From positions 124,001 through 188,000 of the forward strand of contig NZ_LUTN01000006.1 of NCBI RefSeq assembly GCF_002111595.1: 64,000 bases of DNA. The letters are read 5' to 3'. The position numbers and the translations under genes are program-made. Shown in pieces: positions 11,899 to 20,816 of the stretch. Numbering within the stretch: the stretch's first letter is position 1; each line of letters opens with the position of its first letter. This DNA comes from Lonsdalea britannica (GTDB lineage Bacteria > Pseudomonadota > Gammaproteobacteria > Enterobacterales > Enterobacteriaceae). Below the pieces are notes generated by a model, which was given only the letters and a program-made list of their open reading frames with translations, ran no database searches and had not been told where the DNA came from.

Positions 11899-12525
11899 TC
11901 AAGCCGTCCTTGTGTTGAATTGTTTTTGGGGCTGAGGAGAGGCTATGGCGTCGCAAAGAAAGTTGCTGAAGATTTCACGGCCATACTCCGAGCATATGGA
12001 TTCCGGGTGGAACTGGACGCCCCAGTGAGGAAGGATGCGGTGGCGTAGCGCCATGACGATCCCGTCTTCCGTCTCTGCGATGAGTTCCAGCGCGCTTGGC
12101 AAGGCGCTGTCGGCCACCAGAGAGTGGTATCGCGTGACGTCGAAAGTTTCGGGGATGCCTCGGAACAATGGGGTGCCGTAATGATGGACGCGCCGAATGC
12201 GGCCGTGCATAGGCTCTGGCGCTGCGATGACGCGGCCGCCGTGATGCAACGTGAGGCATTGGTGACCGAGACAGACGCCGAGCACCGGTACCTCGGCATA
12301 CGACAGTATGTCCATTGAGCTGCCGACATCTCGTCGCTGATACGGCGTGCCGGGGCCGGGGGAAAGGATGATACGATCATGGGGGATTTTATGAATTTCA
12401 CGCCAGGAGACGGTGTTTGGCAATACAATAGCCTCTTGCCCATTCACCTCGCCGATCATTTGCGCAATATTAAACGTGAAACTGTCGAAGTTATCGATAA
12501 TTAGAATGTTTTTCTGATGAAGCAT
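11899..12525 (-). CDS. pabA: Aminodeoxychorismate synthase component II (glutamine amidotransferase)
   Basis: A class I glutamine amidotransferase of 208 residues of the PabA/TrpG type: DNFDSFTFN at the start, LSPGPGTP, nucleophile Cys in GVCLGHQ, and the His-Glu pair in FHPES. ATG 12525 is preferred over 12540 since AGGA lies 8 bases upstream of it and homologues begin at this point. It supplies ammonia from glutamine to the adjacent PabB. The pabB ATG follows the stop codon with no gap, indicating coupled translation. It is the first gene of the operon running down to the MFS exporter. This copy is likely pathway-specific rather than the folate pabA. Confidence 0.9.
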   Translation of the reverse strand: MLHQKNILIIDNFDSFTFNIAQMIGEVNGQEAIVLPNTVSWREIHKIPHDRIILSPGPGTPYQRRDVGSSMDILSYAEVPVLGVCLGHQCLTLHHGGRVIAAPEPMHGRIRRVHHYGTPLFRGIPETFDVTRYHSLVADSALPSALELIAETEDGIVMALRHRILPHWGVQFHPESICSEYGREIFSNFLCDAIASPQPQKQFNTRTA

Positions 12526-13449
12526 CGAATATTCCTCCATGAAGATAGGAAAGGCTTGCTATCAGTTTGGACAGACTAGCTCCGCGCTGTTTGCCTAAGA
12601 CGGTCCGTATTAGGTTCGTCTTATTCTAAATGATGGGCTTTAAAAGTGATGTGATGCCAAATTTTTATTCTTGAATAAATCATTCGTGATTTTTACCCAT
12701 CTCCAGATGGCTTAATTACCTTACCACTTTTGTTTTGTCTTTTTGCATTATTTCTCAACTGTGCTGGAAATAATTTTTTTTGACATGGTATGGGAATCAA
12801 CAAGCTTCCATTAAAAAGTGTTTTTCCTGTTGATTTTCTTTTAAATTTCTTATTTATAGTTATTTTTTATTATGTAAGGAATGAGGATTTTTCTAGAATA
12901 TAAGTCAGTTTTATTGTTCGGTATAGATATCCTATGTGTAAAAATAATCCGGAAAACAGAATGTTATTAATTGCTGATAAAAAAGAATAATTATTATGTC
13001 TGTATCATTTCTTTCGTCATGGATAGAGATATTCGGTGAGCAGGTTATCGGGAAGGAATATTATAAAAAAGATTAGATAAAACAATGCCCGTCGAGAGCG
13101 TTGATTATTCATATTTGGTTTTTTATCGATTAATTTATCTTGCTCAGGGGAGAACACATCGTGATATTAGTCCCCTTTTTTTTCTTAAAAAAAGCTGTTT
13201 CTTCTTTATAAAACTGAAAGCGGCATAGTCTCGGAATATGGGTGAATAGGCGGGAGTTAAAATATGCAGCCCAAAGGGCTTACTCATTGAAAATGATTCG
13301 ATAGTCGATGCTGAGTAAGAAATGGAGGTCTGGCATAAACGAAAAGAGAGATCCCTGTTCGCTGGACGAGTCCAAGCCGGGATAACACGTCAATAAGTCG
13401 TTGAGTCATGAGCTGGAGAGCGTGGCTGAAGCCGTTTCAGCGGAGGTAT

Positions 13450-13470
13450 GTCAACCCTCGCAGGGTTGAC
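13450..13470. repeat. Perfect inverted repeat
   Basis: GTCAACCCT, three bases, then AGGGTTGAC. The 9-bp arms are perfect. There is no T run after it, so it is not a typical terminator; it might be a protein-binding site or an mRNA hairpin. Confidence 0.5.
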
Positions 13471-13502
13471 GCTACACAAAGGCTGCTGGCGCGATAGAGA
13501 TA

Positions 13503-13522
13503 GCGCCCGATATTTTCGGGCG
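13503..13522 (-). terminator. Hairpin downstream of the exported-protein gene
   Basis: The minus strand forms an 8-bp GC-rich stem (CGCCCGAA region with TTCGGGCG) about 26 bases after the stop at 13549. The T-rich tail is weak, so confidence is moderate. Confidence 0.5.
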
Positions 13523-13548
13523 TTAATGAACGTTGTCTTGCTGTGCCG

Positions 13549-14085
13549 TCAGCGATTTTCCAGTCCGGCTTCTTGGCGTTTGGCGCGAATTTCGGCTTCA
13601 TTGTGGTGAATATAGTCACCCAGTTGCTCTAATCCTGCGCGTACCTTCTGCAATTCGGCGGCGTGCCGGGCCTTTGGCGTCACGGGGTTGGGGTGGGATG
13701 CGTCCCACGCCAGCGCCTGCTGAATAGAGGCATACCAGTTTTTGGGCGAGCCTCCGGCCCATTCGTTGATGGTCTGGCCCAGCGTAGCGTTGAGAGAAGC
13801 CATTAGCGCAGGCTCGCCGTCTGCCGGAAGGTTGGGGTTCGCCAGCAAATAGTAGCGAAAGCGCAGTTGACCGATGTAGAACCAGGTGACGGCTTTATCT
13901 CGGTCACCGGCTTCATAGAGCCGCTGGGCATACTGATAAAGTTCACTGGGATGGGCCTTCGCGAGCTGAGCGTCGGTCTCTGACTCAGCGGCGACGAGTA
14001 TGGGATTGATCTCAGCGGCGAACGACGGGGGGCAGACACTGGCGGACAGCGCCGTCAAGAACAGTAAGGTGCGAATCCGATTCAT
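13549..14085 (-). CDS. Exported protein of unknown function
   Basis: A 178-residue protein with a clear signal peptide (MNRIRTLLFLTALSAS, cleavage probably after the SFA segment). ATG 14085 is supported by AGGAG upstream; the longer frame to 14196 runs into the preceding ORF. The mature part has the helical repeat-like stretch HPSELYQYAQRLYEAGDRDK followed by AVTWFYIGQLRFRYYL, reminiscent of a TPR/Sel1-type helix pair, then INEWAGG and a charged C-terminus. I do not recognise the family. Proteins of this look are frequent beside contact-dependent toxin loci, but no toxin is visible here. Confidence 0.7.
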   Translation of the reverse strand: MNRIRTLLFLTALSASVCPPSFAAEINPILVAAESETDAQLAKAHPSELYQYAQRLYEAGDRDKAVTWFYIGQLRFRYYLLANPNLPADGEPALMASLNATLGQTINEWAGGSPKNWYASIQQALAWDASHPNPVTPKARHAAELQKVRAGLEQLGDYIHHNEAEIRAKRQEAGLENR

Positions 14086-14096
14086 GGAAACTCCTG

Positions 14097-14441
14097 TCAG
14101 CGCCGAATCGGCGGGGTAATTGTTATGGGCACGCGTCGGGACCTGACGCGGTAGCAATGCTGACTGAACAGTAGCAGAATTCCGTAAAAGGCACACGAGC
14201 GAGCTTCATCAATATCGATGCCCCAACCAATTAGTACCTCGAGTTTGACGCCACGTGACGTCCCGCCGATGAACAGTATGGCGATATTGGCTGCGTCTTG
14301 TGATGTCAGCTTGCAGGGCCGTGAGCAGGCGATGATCGACCCCGACAATACCTGCTTAACGCGATTGACGGGTTTCCCATTTATTCTCCGCGATCCTTCG
14401 ACTCCGCTGGAACCACTGATGGCACCCAGAAGGGAAAACAT
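14097..14441 (-). CDS. Small hypothetical protein, coupled to the LysR gene
   Basis: A 114-residue frame whose ATG overlaps the LysR stop as TGATG, and which ends 12 bases before the exported-protein gene. The sequence starts with a Gly/Ser-rich stretch (LLGAISGSSGVEGSR), has two hydrophobic patches and several Cys residues, and ends in a basic region. No family is recognised. The tight spacing favours a real gene, but the composition also allows a decayed remnant of a longer gene. Confidence 0.4.
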   Translation of the reverse strand: MFSLLGAISGSSGVEGSRRINGKPVNRVKQVLSGSIIACSRPCKLTSQDAANIAILFIGGTSRGVKLEVLIGWGIDIDEARSCAFYGILLLFSQHCYRVRSRRVPITITPPIRR

Positions 14442-15325
14442 CAGGTGACGTTATGGCACTCCTTGATCAGCTGAATGAAGTAGTGCAGCTCTTCCTCCTT
14501 TCGCTTTAAATAATAAATATGCGACATCTCAGCGGGCTGGTTAAGAAAAAGAGGCCGAGTCGCCAGGGGAATGTTCCGGGAGATTTCAAAGTTCATAAAA
14601 GAAGAGCAAGAGAAGGAATAACCTTTCCCGGCAGCGAGATATTCGACGACATGCGAGAAGTCGGGGAAAACATGGACTCTGGCGCGGGTATTTTCCATTC
14701 TGCGGTGCTGGATGGTTTTTTCCAGAATAGGGTGAGACAACATCGACGAGTGGGCGACGAGATCTTCATTCACGATCAGGGTCATGACATTTTCATATTT
14801 ATCAATCACTTTTTGAGCACTAATGAGTGTACAGCTGTTGTTCATGAGCGGAATACAGGCAATACGTTCAAGATTATCCACGTATTTCGGGGAGGAGGAG
14901 ATGAAGAAGTCGATCTCTTCCGATAACAGCTTGTTTTTGAACTCGGCATAGGAATGTTGCATGCAGAAAAGGTCGATACCTTTCTTGATTGAGTTCGAAA
15001 AAATGATTTTATAGAAACTGTCGTTGTAGGTATCCGTACCGATTTTCAGCTCACGAAAAAATTTGGTGTTTTTGGTGATCAGCTTGGTGATATTTTCGAG
15101 GTTCTCCCTGACGGGCAGCAGCTGTTGATAAAAGAAATCGCCTTCTTTCGTCAAGTTTATCCCTGAATTGGAACGATTAAATAGCCGGTATCCGAGAGAG
15201 TTTTCGAGATCGCCGATACTCTTACTGAGTGCGGGAGGTGTTACATGAATGCGTTCCGCTGCAGCTTTAAATGAGCCTAATTCCGATATGACGATAAAAT
15301 GCTCAACTTTTTTTGAAAAAATCAT
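14441..15325 (-). CDS. LysR-type transcriptional regulator
   Basis: A 294-residue LTTR. The winged helix at residues 5-65 includes GSFKAAAERIHVTPPALSKSI with the usual NRSNSGINLTKEG wing. The remaining 220 residues form an effector-binding domain, rich in Lys, Ser and Phe and rather divergent. The gene is markedly more AT-rich than its neighbours, suggesting horizontal origin. It is transcribed ahead of two small genes and lies about 2 kb upstream of the pabA operon on the same strand, so it could regulate either. Target unknown. Confidence 0.88.
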   Translation of the reverse strand: MIFSKKVEHFIVISELGSFKAAAERIHVTPPALSKSIGDLENSLGYRLFNRSNSGINLTKEGDFFYQQLLPVRENLENITKLITKNTKFFRELKIGTDTYNDSFYKIIFSNSIKKGIDLFCMQHSYAEFKNKLLSEEIDFFISSSPKYVDNLERIACIPLMNNSCTLISAQKVIDKYENVMTLIVNEDLVAHSSMLSHPILEKTIQHRRMENTRARVHVFPDFSHVVEYLAAGKGYSFSCSSFMNFEISRNIPLATRPLFLNQPAEMSHIYYLKRKEEELHYFIQLIKECHNVT

Positions 15326-16847
15326 ATCCCACCTCTGTTGATTCCAGTGAATACAACTTATCTTCCTAATTGATATAAACGAAAATCTGTTCGTATAACC
15401 AGAACAGAACTTTTCTGTGTCCAGAGTGAATGAAATAGTGATTCAGTATCATCGGGTGACGAAATTTAGTGTACGTATTTTCCTTGCATTATCATAGGAT
15501 TAATAGACAGCGTGTTATTGAAGGATTTTATGATCGTGAGAATAATCATGGGGGGTATTTCATCATTCTCAACTTAGTGACAAAAAATAATGCAATATGT
15601 ACTCTTTCGCTCCGTGCTTAATCTCGATAGCAACATTTTGTGGCGGCATTCGGGAATATCCTGATGTTTTGTTTAGTTAAAAATAATTGTCTTTTATATT
15701 CTATACACCACTCTGAATTAATGGGCAAGCGCTGTGGCAGAGCAGGAATCTGCGGTCATACGCCCGAGCAGAATGCACATCGCTGACTTCGTGAGAGCCG
15801 CAGCGCCCGTGCTTATGGGGCGATATCGCCTGTCGTAATGCGTGCGCGGCGGCGTGAGTGTCGGCCAGCCAATATCACGGTGGTTTTATATCCGGAGACG
15901 TCAGGATGTCGCATTGGCGAAGAGATCGCTTGAGCAGGCGACATGTGTTTTGTCGCGAGAATCTTGCGCTAACACCATTTATTTCGAGAGTCTTATTTTT
16001 CGTTATGCGAGATAGTGCGATATTTTCTATTTTTTCAGGATGATATAGATGAAACTCCAGGATAGGTATCTTTATGTCAAGGCGGCAATTTATGGTGATT
16101 ATTGATGACATTATAAATGGCGTAATAATGATGTTGTTGTTTTCCCAAATAATGTTTATTAATCACAAATGGAGTAAAAATAGGATATGAAATTATCGAT
16201 AATAGACCGTATCTTCAGCGTTATGGAATTTATTACACTCAGGAACACGCCTTTCTATTTTCAGAAACTGGCGTGGTTTTTTTGAGCATCATGATAAAGG
16301 TTCGATGTCTACTATATTTAAATAGCAATGAATAGATATCACTCACAAGAGCATAGTGATCCCTTCAGCGTTCCATATTCGACGATGTCGACTTTCATTT
16401 CTGTCCACGTTCCAGCAGAGGAAGACGTCATTGGCTGTTTTCTATTATCCATCATAGCAACGGCATGAATGTGCCTTGGTTTTTTCAGACCTGCCGGTGG
16501 ACAGGGCTAACACTCAGCGAAAGTATCCCCTTCGTACTGTTCGTTTGTCGGGACGATAGTCAGGTGGCGCGATGCAAGATCATCATCCGCTACCTAAACT
16601 GTAGGTCGTTGTATGCAGTAAATAGGGAATGCATTCCGCAGCGAACCGTGTCGTCAGAGAGGCATTGCGCATGCTGAAGCCCCCTCCAGAGGGGCTTGAA
16701 CGCCTTCACTCATGTGGGCAACGTATCGTCATGGACCTTTCAGCATGTCCAGTGTCCAACATCGACGGCGTCGAGGCGAACGATGGTGAAATGCCGTCAG
16801 AATGCATTCCCTCTGGTGACTCAAACACGCAAATCACAGGAGATAGC
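15326..16847. other. Gene desert, AT-rich
   Basis: About 1,500 bases between the divergent LysR and SDR genes. Stretches around 15340-15720 and 15960-16350 are very AT-rich, interrupted by a GC-richer segment near 15720-15950. Frames of 60-80 codons occur (for example 15858-16043 and 16465-16677), but none has both a ribosome binding site and protein-like composition. The frame upstream of the SDR start (16629-16847) is also unsupported. Nothing recognisable such as an IS end, tRNA or array was seen. Confidence 0.55.
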
Positions 16848-17615
16848 ATGAGCGTTAATACTCATCACGATCGGCGTTTGGCGGACAAAGTTGCCATCAT
16901 TACGGGGGCGGCGAAAGGTATCGGACGCGCGACGGCTGAACTCTTTGCTTCGCAGGGCGCGCAGCTGATGCTCGCAGACGTGGATGCGGAGGGCGTCAAA
17001 GCGCTTGCCGCCCACCTGAGCGAGCAAGGCCATAAAGTCATCGCACAGGCCTGCGACGTACGGCATGAAGATGACATTCGCCGTACGATCGGCGCCACGG
17101 TCGCTGAGTTTGGACGAGTTGATATTTTGGTGGCTAATGCCGGCATTATTCCTGAAGCCACTCTGGAAGAGGCGACCGCTGAACTGTGGGACGAAACATT
17201 TGCCGTTGATGCGCGCGGCATGTTCCTGTCGGCTAAATATGCTGCCAGCGAGATGGTGAAAGCAGGCAAAGGGGCTATCGTTTTCCTTTCCTCTATTTCC
17301 GCTGCGGGCGGACAGCCGGGGCAGGCCGTTTATGGCCCCGCCAAATTTGTGGCGTCAGGCTTGACTAAGCATCTGGCGATAGATCTGGCGGGAAAAGGCA
17401 TTCGCGTTAACGCCGTCGCGCCGGGCACGATCGATACCCCGGCCGTAGCGGGTCTGACCCAAGAAGGCATTGAAAAAGTGGTGGCGATGCATCCACTGGG
17501 ACGCATGGGGAAACCCGAAGAGATCGCCTGGGGGATTTTGTTCCTGGCATCGGATGAGGCATCGTTTATCACCGGTGCCGTGCTGCCGATCGATGGCGGT
17601 TTCCTCGCACAATAA
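16848..17615 (+). CDS. FabG-like short-chain dehydrogenase
   Basis: A 255-residue classical SDR: TGAAKGIG cofactor loop, NAGIIPE, the catalytic Ser in FLSSISAAGG, YGPAK with the catalytic Tyr and Lys, and the usual C-terminal ending LPIDGGF. ATG 16848 is selected because AGGAGATAGC precedes it and the upstream 73 codons have no homology-like features. It is monocistronic with its own terminator. The substrate is unknown; the general FabG-like sequence fits many 3-oxo or secondary alcohol substrates. Confidence 0.88.
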   Translation: MSVNTHHDRRLADKVAIITGAAKGIGRATAELFASQGAQLMLADVDAEGVKALAAHLSEQGHKVIAQACDVRHEDDIRRTIGATVAEFGRVDILVANAGIIPEATLEEATAELWDETFAVDARGMFLSAKYAASEMVKAGKGAIVFLSSISAAGGQPGQAVYGPAKFVASGLTKHLAIDLAGKGIRVNAVAPGTIDTPAVAGLTQEGIEKVVAMHPLGRMGKPEEIAWGILFLASDEASFITGAVLPIDGGFLAQ

Positions 17616-17658
17616 GAGACCGTGACGCGCTTCTGACGGGTTACCGCCGAGAGACGCC

Positions 17659-17691
17659 AGCCTCGTTCCCTTTGGGAAGCGAGGCTTTTTT
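17659..17691 (+). terminator. Rho-independent terminator of the SDR gene
   Basis: A 12-bp stem (AGCCTCGTTCCC with GGGAAGCGAGGCT, one bulge) and a TTT loop are followed by a T run, 44 bases after the stop codon. Confidence 0.9.
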
Positions 17692-17850
17692 ATGCGCGGT
17701 TATCGAGAGTGGAGGATATAGAGCTTGTGTAAGGAGCCGCGGAAGGCAAGAGCTTTCTTCTGCCTTCTGCGGCAATGCTGGCGATGAGACAGCGCTGCTT
17801 TAGTCTGCGCCCACCCTCGAACGTTGCGTTGCAGGGCGGGACGGCGGGCG

Positions 17851-18963
17851 TTATTTTCCGCCGCTTTTCACTCGCGTCCAGGCGCGGGTACGAGCGCGGT
17901 CAAGCTTGGGTGACTTGTCCATGGTGATAAACAGCCGCGCGCGGACGGCATCCGACGGATAAATACCCGGATTGTTGCGCACCTCGTCGCTCAGCAGCGG
18001 CAAAGAAGCTTTATTGGCGCTGGCATAAAACACATGATCGCTGATTTTGGCAATGACGTCCGGGCGCATGAGGTAGTTAAGGAACTGATAGGCTTCGTCC
18101 ACATGTTTCGCGTCCGCTGGGATAGCGAAAGTATCAAACGTGACCTGTGCACCTTCCTTCGGAATGCTGTAGCGAATATTCACGCCGTTCTTCGCTTCTT
18201 CTGCGCGCTGCGCTGCCTGCAAAACATCGCCAGACCAGCCGATAGCGACGCAGATATCGCCGTTAGCCAGATCGTTGATGTACTGCGACGAGTGGAAATA
18301 GCGGATGAAGGGACGGAGTTTAAGCAGGAGATCGGCCGCGCTTTGGCTATAATCATTTACATTGTCGCTGTTGGGATTTTTGCCCTGATAATTCAGCACG
18401 GCGGCGAAAACATCCTCCGGCGCATCCAGGAACGACACTCCACAACTTCTTAATTTTTCCAGGTTTTCCGGTTTAAATACCAGATCCCAGCTGTCTACCG
18501 GGGCATCTGCACCTAACACGGCTTTCACTTTATCGACGTTATAACCGATCCCGGTGGTGTTCCACAGATAGGGGACGGCGTATTGATTGCCCGGATCGTG
18601 TTGCGCGACCAACTTCATCAGATCGGGATCGAGATTTTTCGCATTCGGTAATCGACTCCAGTCCAACGGGCGAAATACGCCTGCGGTGCGAAGACGCGCC
18701 ATAAAACTGTCCGAAGGCACGACCAGATCAAAGCCGGTGCTGCCCGCCATCAACTTACTTTCCAGCACTTCGTTGGCGTCGAACACGTCATAGATCACCT
18801 TGATACCGCTCTCTTTTTGGAAATTTTCCAGCGTATCCGGGGCGATATAATCAGACCAGTTGTAAATATGCAGGATCTTTTCTTGCGCGGACGCGATAGC
18901 GGAAACGGCTATCAGCAAGCTCGCAACCGTTTTAGAAAACCTTTTCATATAAAGGGTGAACAT
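17851..18963 (-). CDS. PotF-like periplasmic polyamine-binding protein
   Basis: A 370-residue ABC-transporter binding protein of the PotD/PotF family. A signal peptide (about residues 6-26, ending SAIASA) is followed by the family start LHIYNWSDYI. Further family features are VVPSDSFMARL, YAVPYLWNTTGIGYN and AIGWSGDVLQA. ATG 18963 has AGGAGG at good distance, and the internal Met6 has none. It should bind putrescine or a related amine in the periplasm. No permease or ATPase genes are next to it, so it must use a transporter encoded elsewhere. It lies downstream of aldehyde dehydrogenase and amine oxidase genes on the same strand, which supports an amine-catabolism role. Confidence 0.87.
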   Translation of the reverse strand: MFTLYMKRFSKTVASLLIAVSAIASAQEKILHIYNWSDYIAPDTLENFQKESGIKVIYDVFDANEVLESKLMAGSTGFDLVVPSDSFMARLRTAGVFRPLDWSRLPNAKNLDPDLMKLVAQHDPGNQYAVPYLWNTTGIGYNVDKVKAVLGADAPVDSWDLVFKPENLEKLRSCGVSFLDAPEDVFAAVLNYQGKNPNSDNVNDYSQSAADLLLKLRPFIRYFHSSQYINDLANGDICVAIGWSGDVLQAAQRAEEAKNGVNIRYSIPKEGAQVTFDTFAIPADAKHVDEAYQFLNYLMRPDVIAKISDHVFYASANKASLPLLSDEVRNNPGIYPSDAVRARLFITMDKSPKLDRARTRAWTRVKSGGK

Positions 18964-19192
18964 CCGTTGCTTCCTCCTATTGGGAGCGAATGAAACATTG
19001 ACGAGCAGGATCGGAATTTTTTAACGTTGCACGACGACGGTTTGTAGGGTTTGGGCAATCAGGCCCCTTAAATACCAAGGGCGCGAGTGTCGTTTATTTT
19101 ACCATAAGTAATTGTTTTAATTAATTATTTATAAGGTATTTCGTCAATAATGGAAAATAGGAAAAACAAATATCAGAGGGTGCGTTACGCCG

Positions 19193-20677
19193 TTACGCCT
19201 GATCCTTGAGATACCAACCCCACGGTTCTTCACTGACATATTCCGTAATCTGTTTCGTTTCCAGATAGTTGTCGAAACCCCAACGGCCGAGCTCACGTCC
19301 AATCCCGCTTTGTTGGTAACCGCCCCAGGGCGCCTGCGTGAATGTGGGCTGCGAACAGTTCACCCAAACAATGCCCGCGCGTAACGCCCGACTGACCCGT
19401 CGGCAGCGTTCTGCCTCTGTCGACATCACCGCCGCGGCGAGTCCGAAACGGCTGTCATTTGCTTGTTTCACCGCGTCTTCTTCATCGCGAAAGCGCCGAA
19501 CGGCCAGTACCGGGCCGAAAATTTCTTCCGTCCACAGCGCGCTTTCCAGCGGAGTGTCTACAAAAATGGCGGGTTCAATAAACCAGCCCTGCGTCAGATG
19601 AGCGGGCCGTTCACCGCCGCAGACCAGACGCGCGCCTTCCCGTTTACCAAGTTCTATCGCCTGTCGCACTTTCTGGTACTGTTCGCCGCTGACCAGCGGG
19701 CCGAGCTGTACGCCTTCCTGCAGACCGTCACCGATACGGATGTTTCGCGTAGCGTCGATTAATCGCTCGATCAAACGTTCGTAGAGGCCTTCCTGCACCA
19801 ACAGGCGCGAGGTCGCGGAACAGACCTGTCCCTGATTCCAGAAAATACCGAACAAAATCCACTCGACGGCGGCTTCGATATCGGCATCATCGAATACGAT
19901 AAACGCCGATTTCCCGCCCAATTCCAGACTGACGTTTTTGATGTCCTGCGCGGCCGCCTGCATAATCGCACTGCCCGTCGGCACGCTGCCGGTGAAGGCC
20001 AGTTTGTCTACGCCCGGATGATGGGATAGGGGCGCGCCCGCTTCGCCGCCCAGACCGGTGACGACGTTGAGGACGCCGGCCGGCAACCCAGCCGCGTCAG
20101 CGATGGCGGCGAGTTCCAGCGCACCCAATGGCGTCAGCTCAGAAGGTTTGAGCACGGCAGTACAGCCCGCGGCCAGCGCCGGAGCGACTTTCCAGGCCGC
20201 CATCAGCAGGGGGTAATTCCAGGGGATGATCAGACCGGCGACGCCCAGCGGCTCGCGCACCACACGGCAGGTGAAACGGGGGTCTGGCAGGGGAATGATC
20301 TGTTCCTCGTCATCCAGTTCCTCGGCCAGTGAGGCGTAGTACTCGAAGCACCCGACGGCATCCTCGATATCCCACACGGCTTCCGCCAATGGTTTGCCGT
20401 TGTCTTTGACTTCCAGCTCGGCCAGTTCATGTTGACGTTGACGCAAGAGGTCCGCCATAGCGCGGAGGTAACCCGCGCGTTCTTTTCCGCTCATCCGCGG
20501 CCAGGGACCGTCATCAAAGGCGCGTCTGGCGGCGGTTACCGCCTTTTCGATATCGTCAGGCCCGGCAGCGGCAACCGTGCAGATGTGCGCTTCGGTCGAG
20601 GGATTAACGACCGCAAGACGGCCGCTTTGTATTGCCGGTTGCCATTGGCCATCGATGTAAAGCTGGTCATGCATCAT
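19193..20677 (-). CDS. ALDH10-like aminoaldehyde / betaine-aldehyde dehydrogenase
   Basis: A 494-residue NAD(P)-dependent aldehyde dehydrogenase. Visible features are PWNYPLLMA, the FTGSVPTG coenzyme region, LELGGK with the catalytic Glu, NQGQVCSATSR with the nucleophile Cys, and EEIFGPVL. The C-terminus SEEPWGWY and the preceding GIGRELGRWGFDNYL closely resemble plant aminoaldehyde dehydrogenases (ALDH10). The likely reaction is oxidation of omega-aminoaldehydes such as 4-aminobutyraldehyde or 3-aminopropanal formed by polyamine oxidation. AGGGAG precedes the start. Neighbouring PuuB-like oxidase and PotF-like genes fit this role. Confidence 0.88.
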   Translation of the reverse strand: MMHDQLYIDGQWQPAIQSGRLAVVNPSTEAHICTVAAAGPDDIEKAVTAARRAFDDGPWPRMSGKERAGYLRAMADLLRQRQHELAELEVKDNGKPLAEAVWDIEDAVGCFEYYASLAEELDDEEQIIPLPDPRFTCRVVREPLGVAGLIIPWNYPLLMAAWKVAPALAAGCTAVLKPSELTPLGALELAAIADAAGLPAGVLNVVTGLGGEAGAPLSHHPGVDKLAFTGSVPTGSAIMQAAAQDIKNVSLELGGKSAFIVFDDADIEAAVEWILFGIFWNQGQVCSATSRLLVQEGLYERLIERLIDATRNIRIGDGLQEGVQLGPLVSGEQYQKVRQAIELGKREGARLVCGGERPAHLTQGWFIEPAIFVDTPLESALWTEEIFGPVLAVRRFRDEEDAVKQANDSRFGLAAAVMSTEAERCRRVSRALRAGIVWVNCSQPTFTQAPWGGYQQSGIGRELGRWGFDNYLETKQITEYVSEEPWGWYLKDQA

Positions 20678-20816
20678 GTTTGTCTCCCTGATGATGGTGA
20701 AGGTTCCGGTCAGCGGTAAAAGCCTCAGTCAGTCGCCATGGGGCGATGTTGCCCGTTGCGGCGAACGGCAGAAAATGACACGAACGCGTGGTGAGCGGCC
20801 GATGATAGGCGTGACG

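Larger units (their letters stand above)
12526..13548. other. AT-rich non-coding interval upstream of pabA
   Basis: About 1,020 bases with no credible gene. The part nearest pabA (12600-13200) is very AT-rich and should hold the promoter and any regulator sites of the pabA operon. The part toward 13548 has normal composition and carries two inverted repeats listed separately. A 60-codon frame at 13437-13619 overlaps the next gene and is rejected. Confidence 0.6.

Noticed and set aside
15858..16111. Overlapping 61- and 78-codon frames on opposite strands
   Set aside because: No ribosome binding sites; both run through the same AT-rich stretch and neither looks like protein.
16629..16847. 73-codon N-terminal extension of the plus-strand SDR
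   Set aside because: The Rossmann motif normally begins within about 20 residues of the start, and ATG 16848 has an excellent ribosome binding site.
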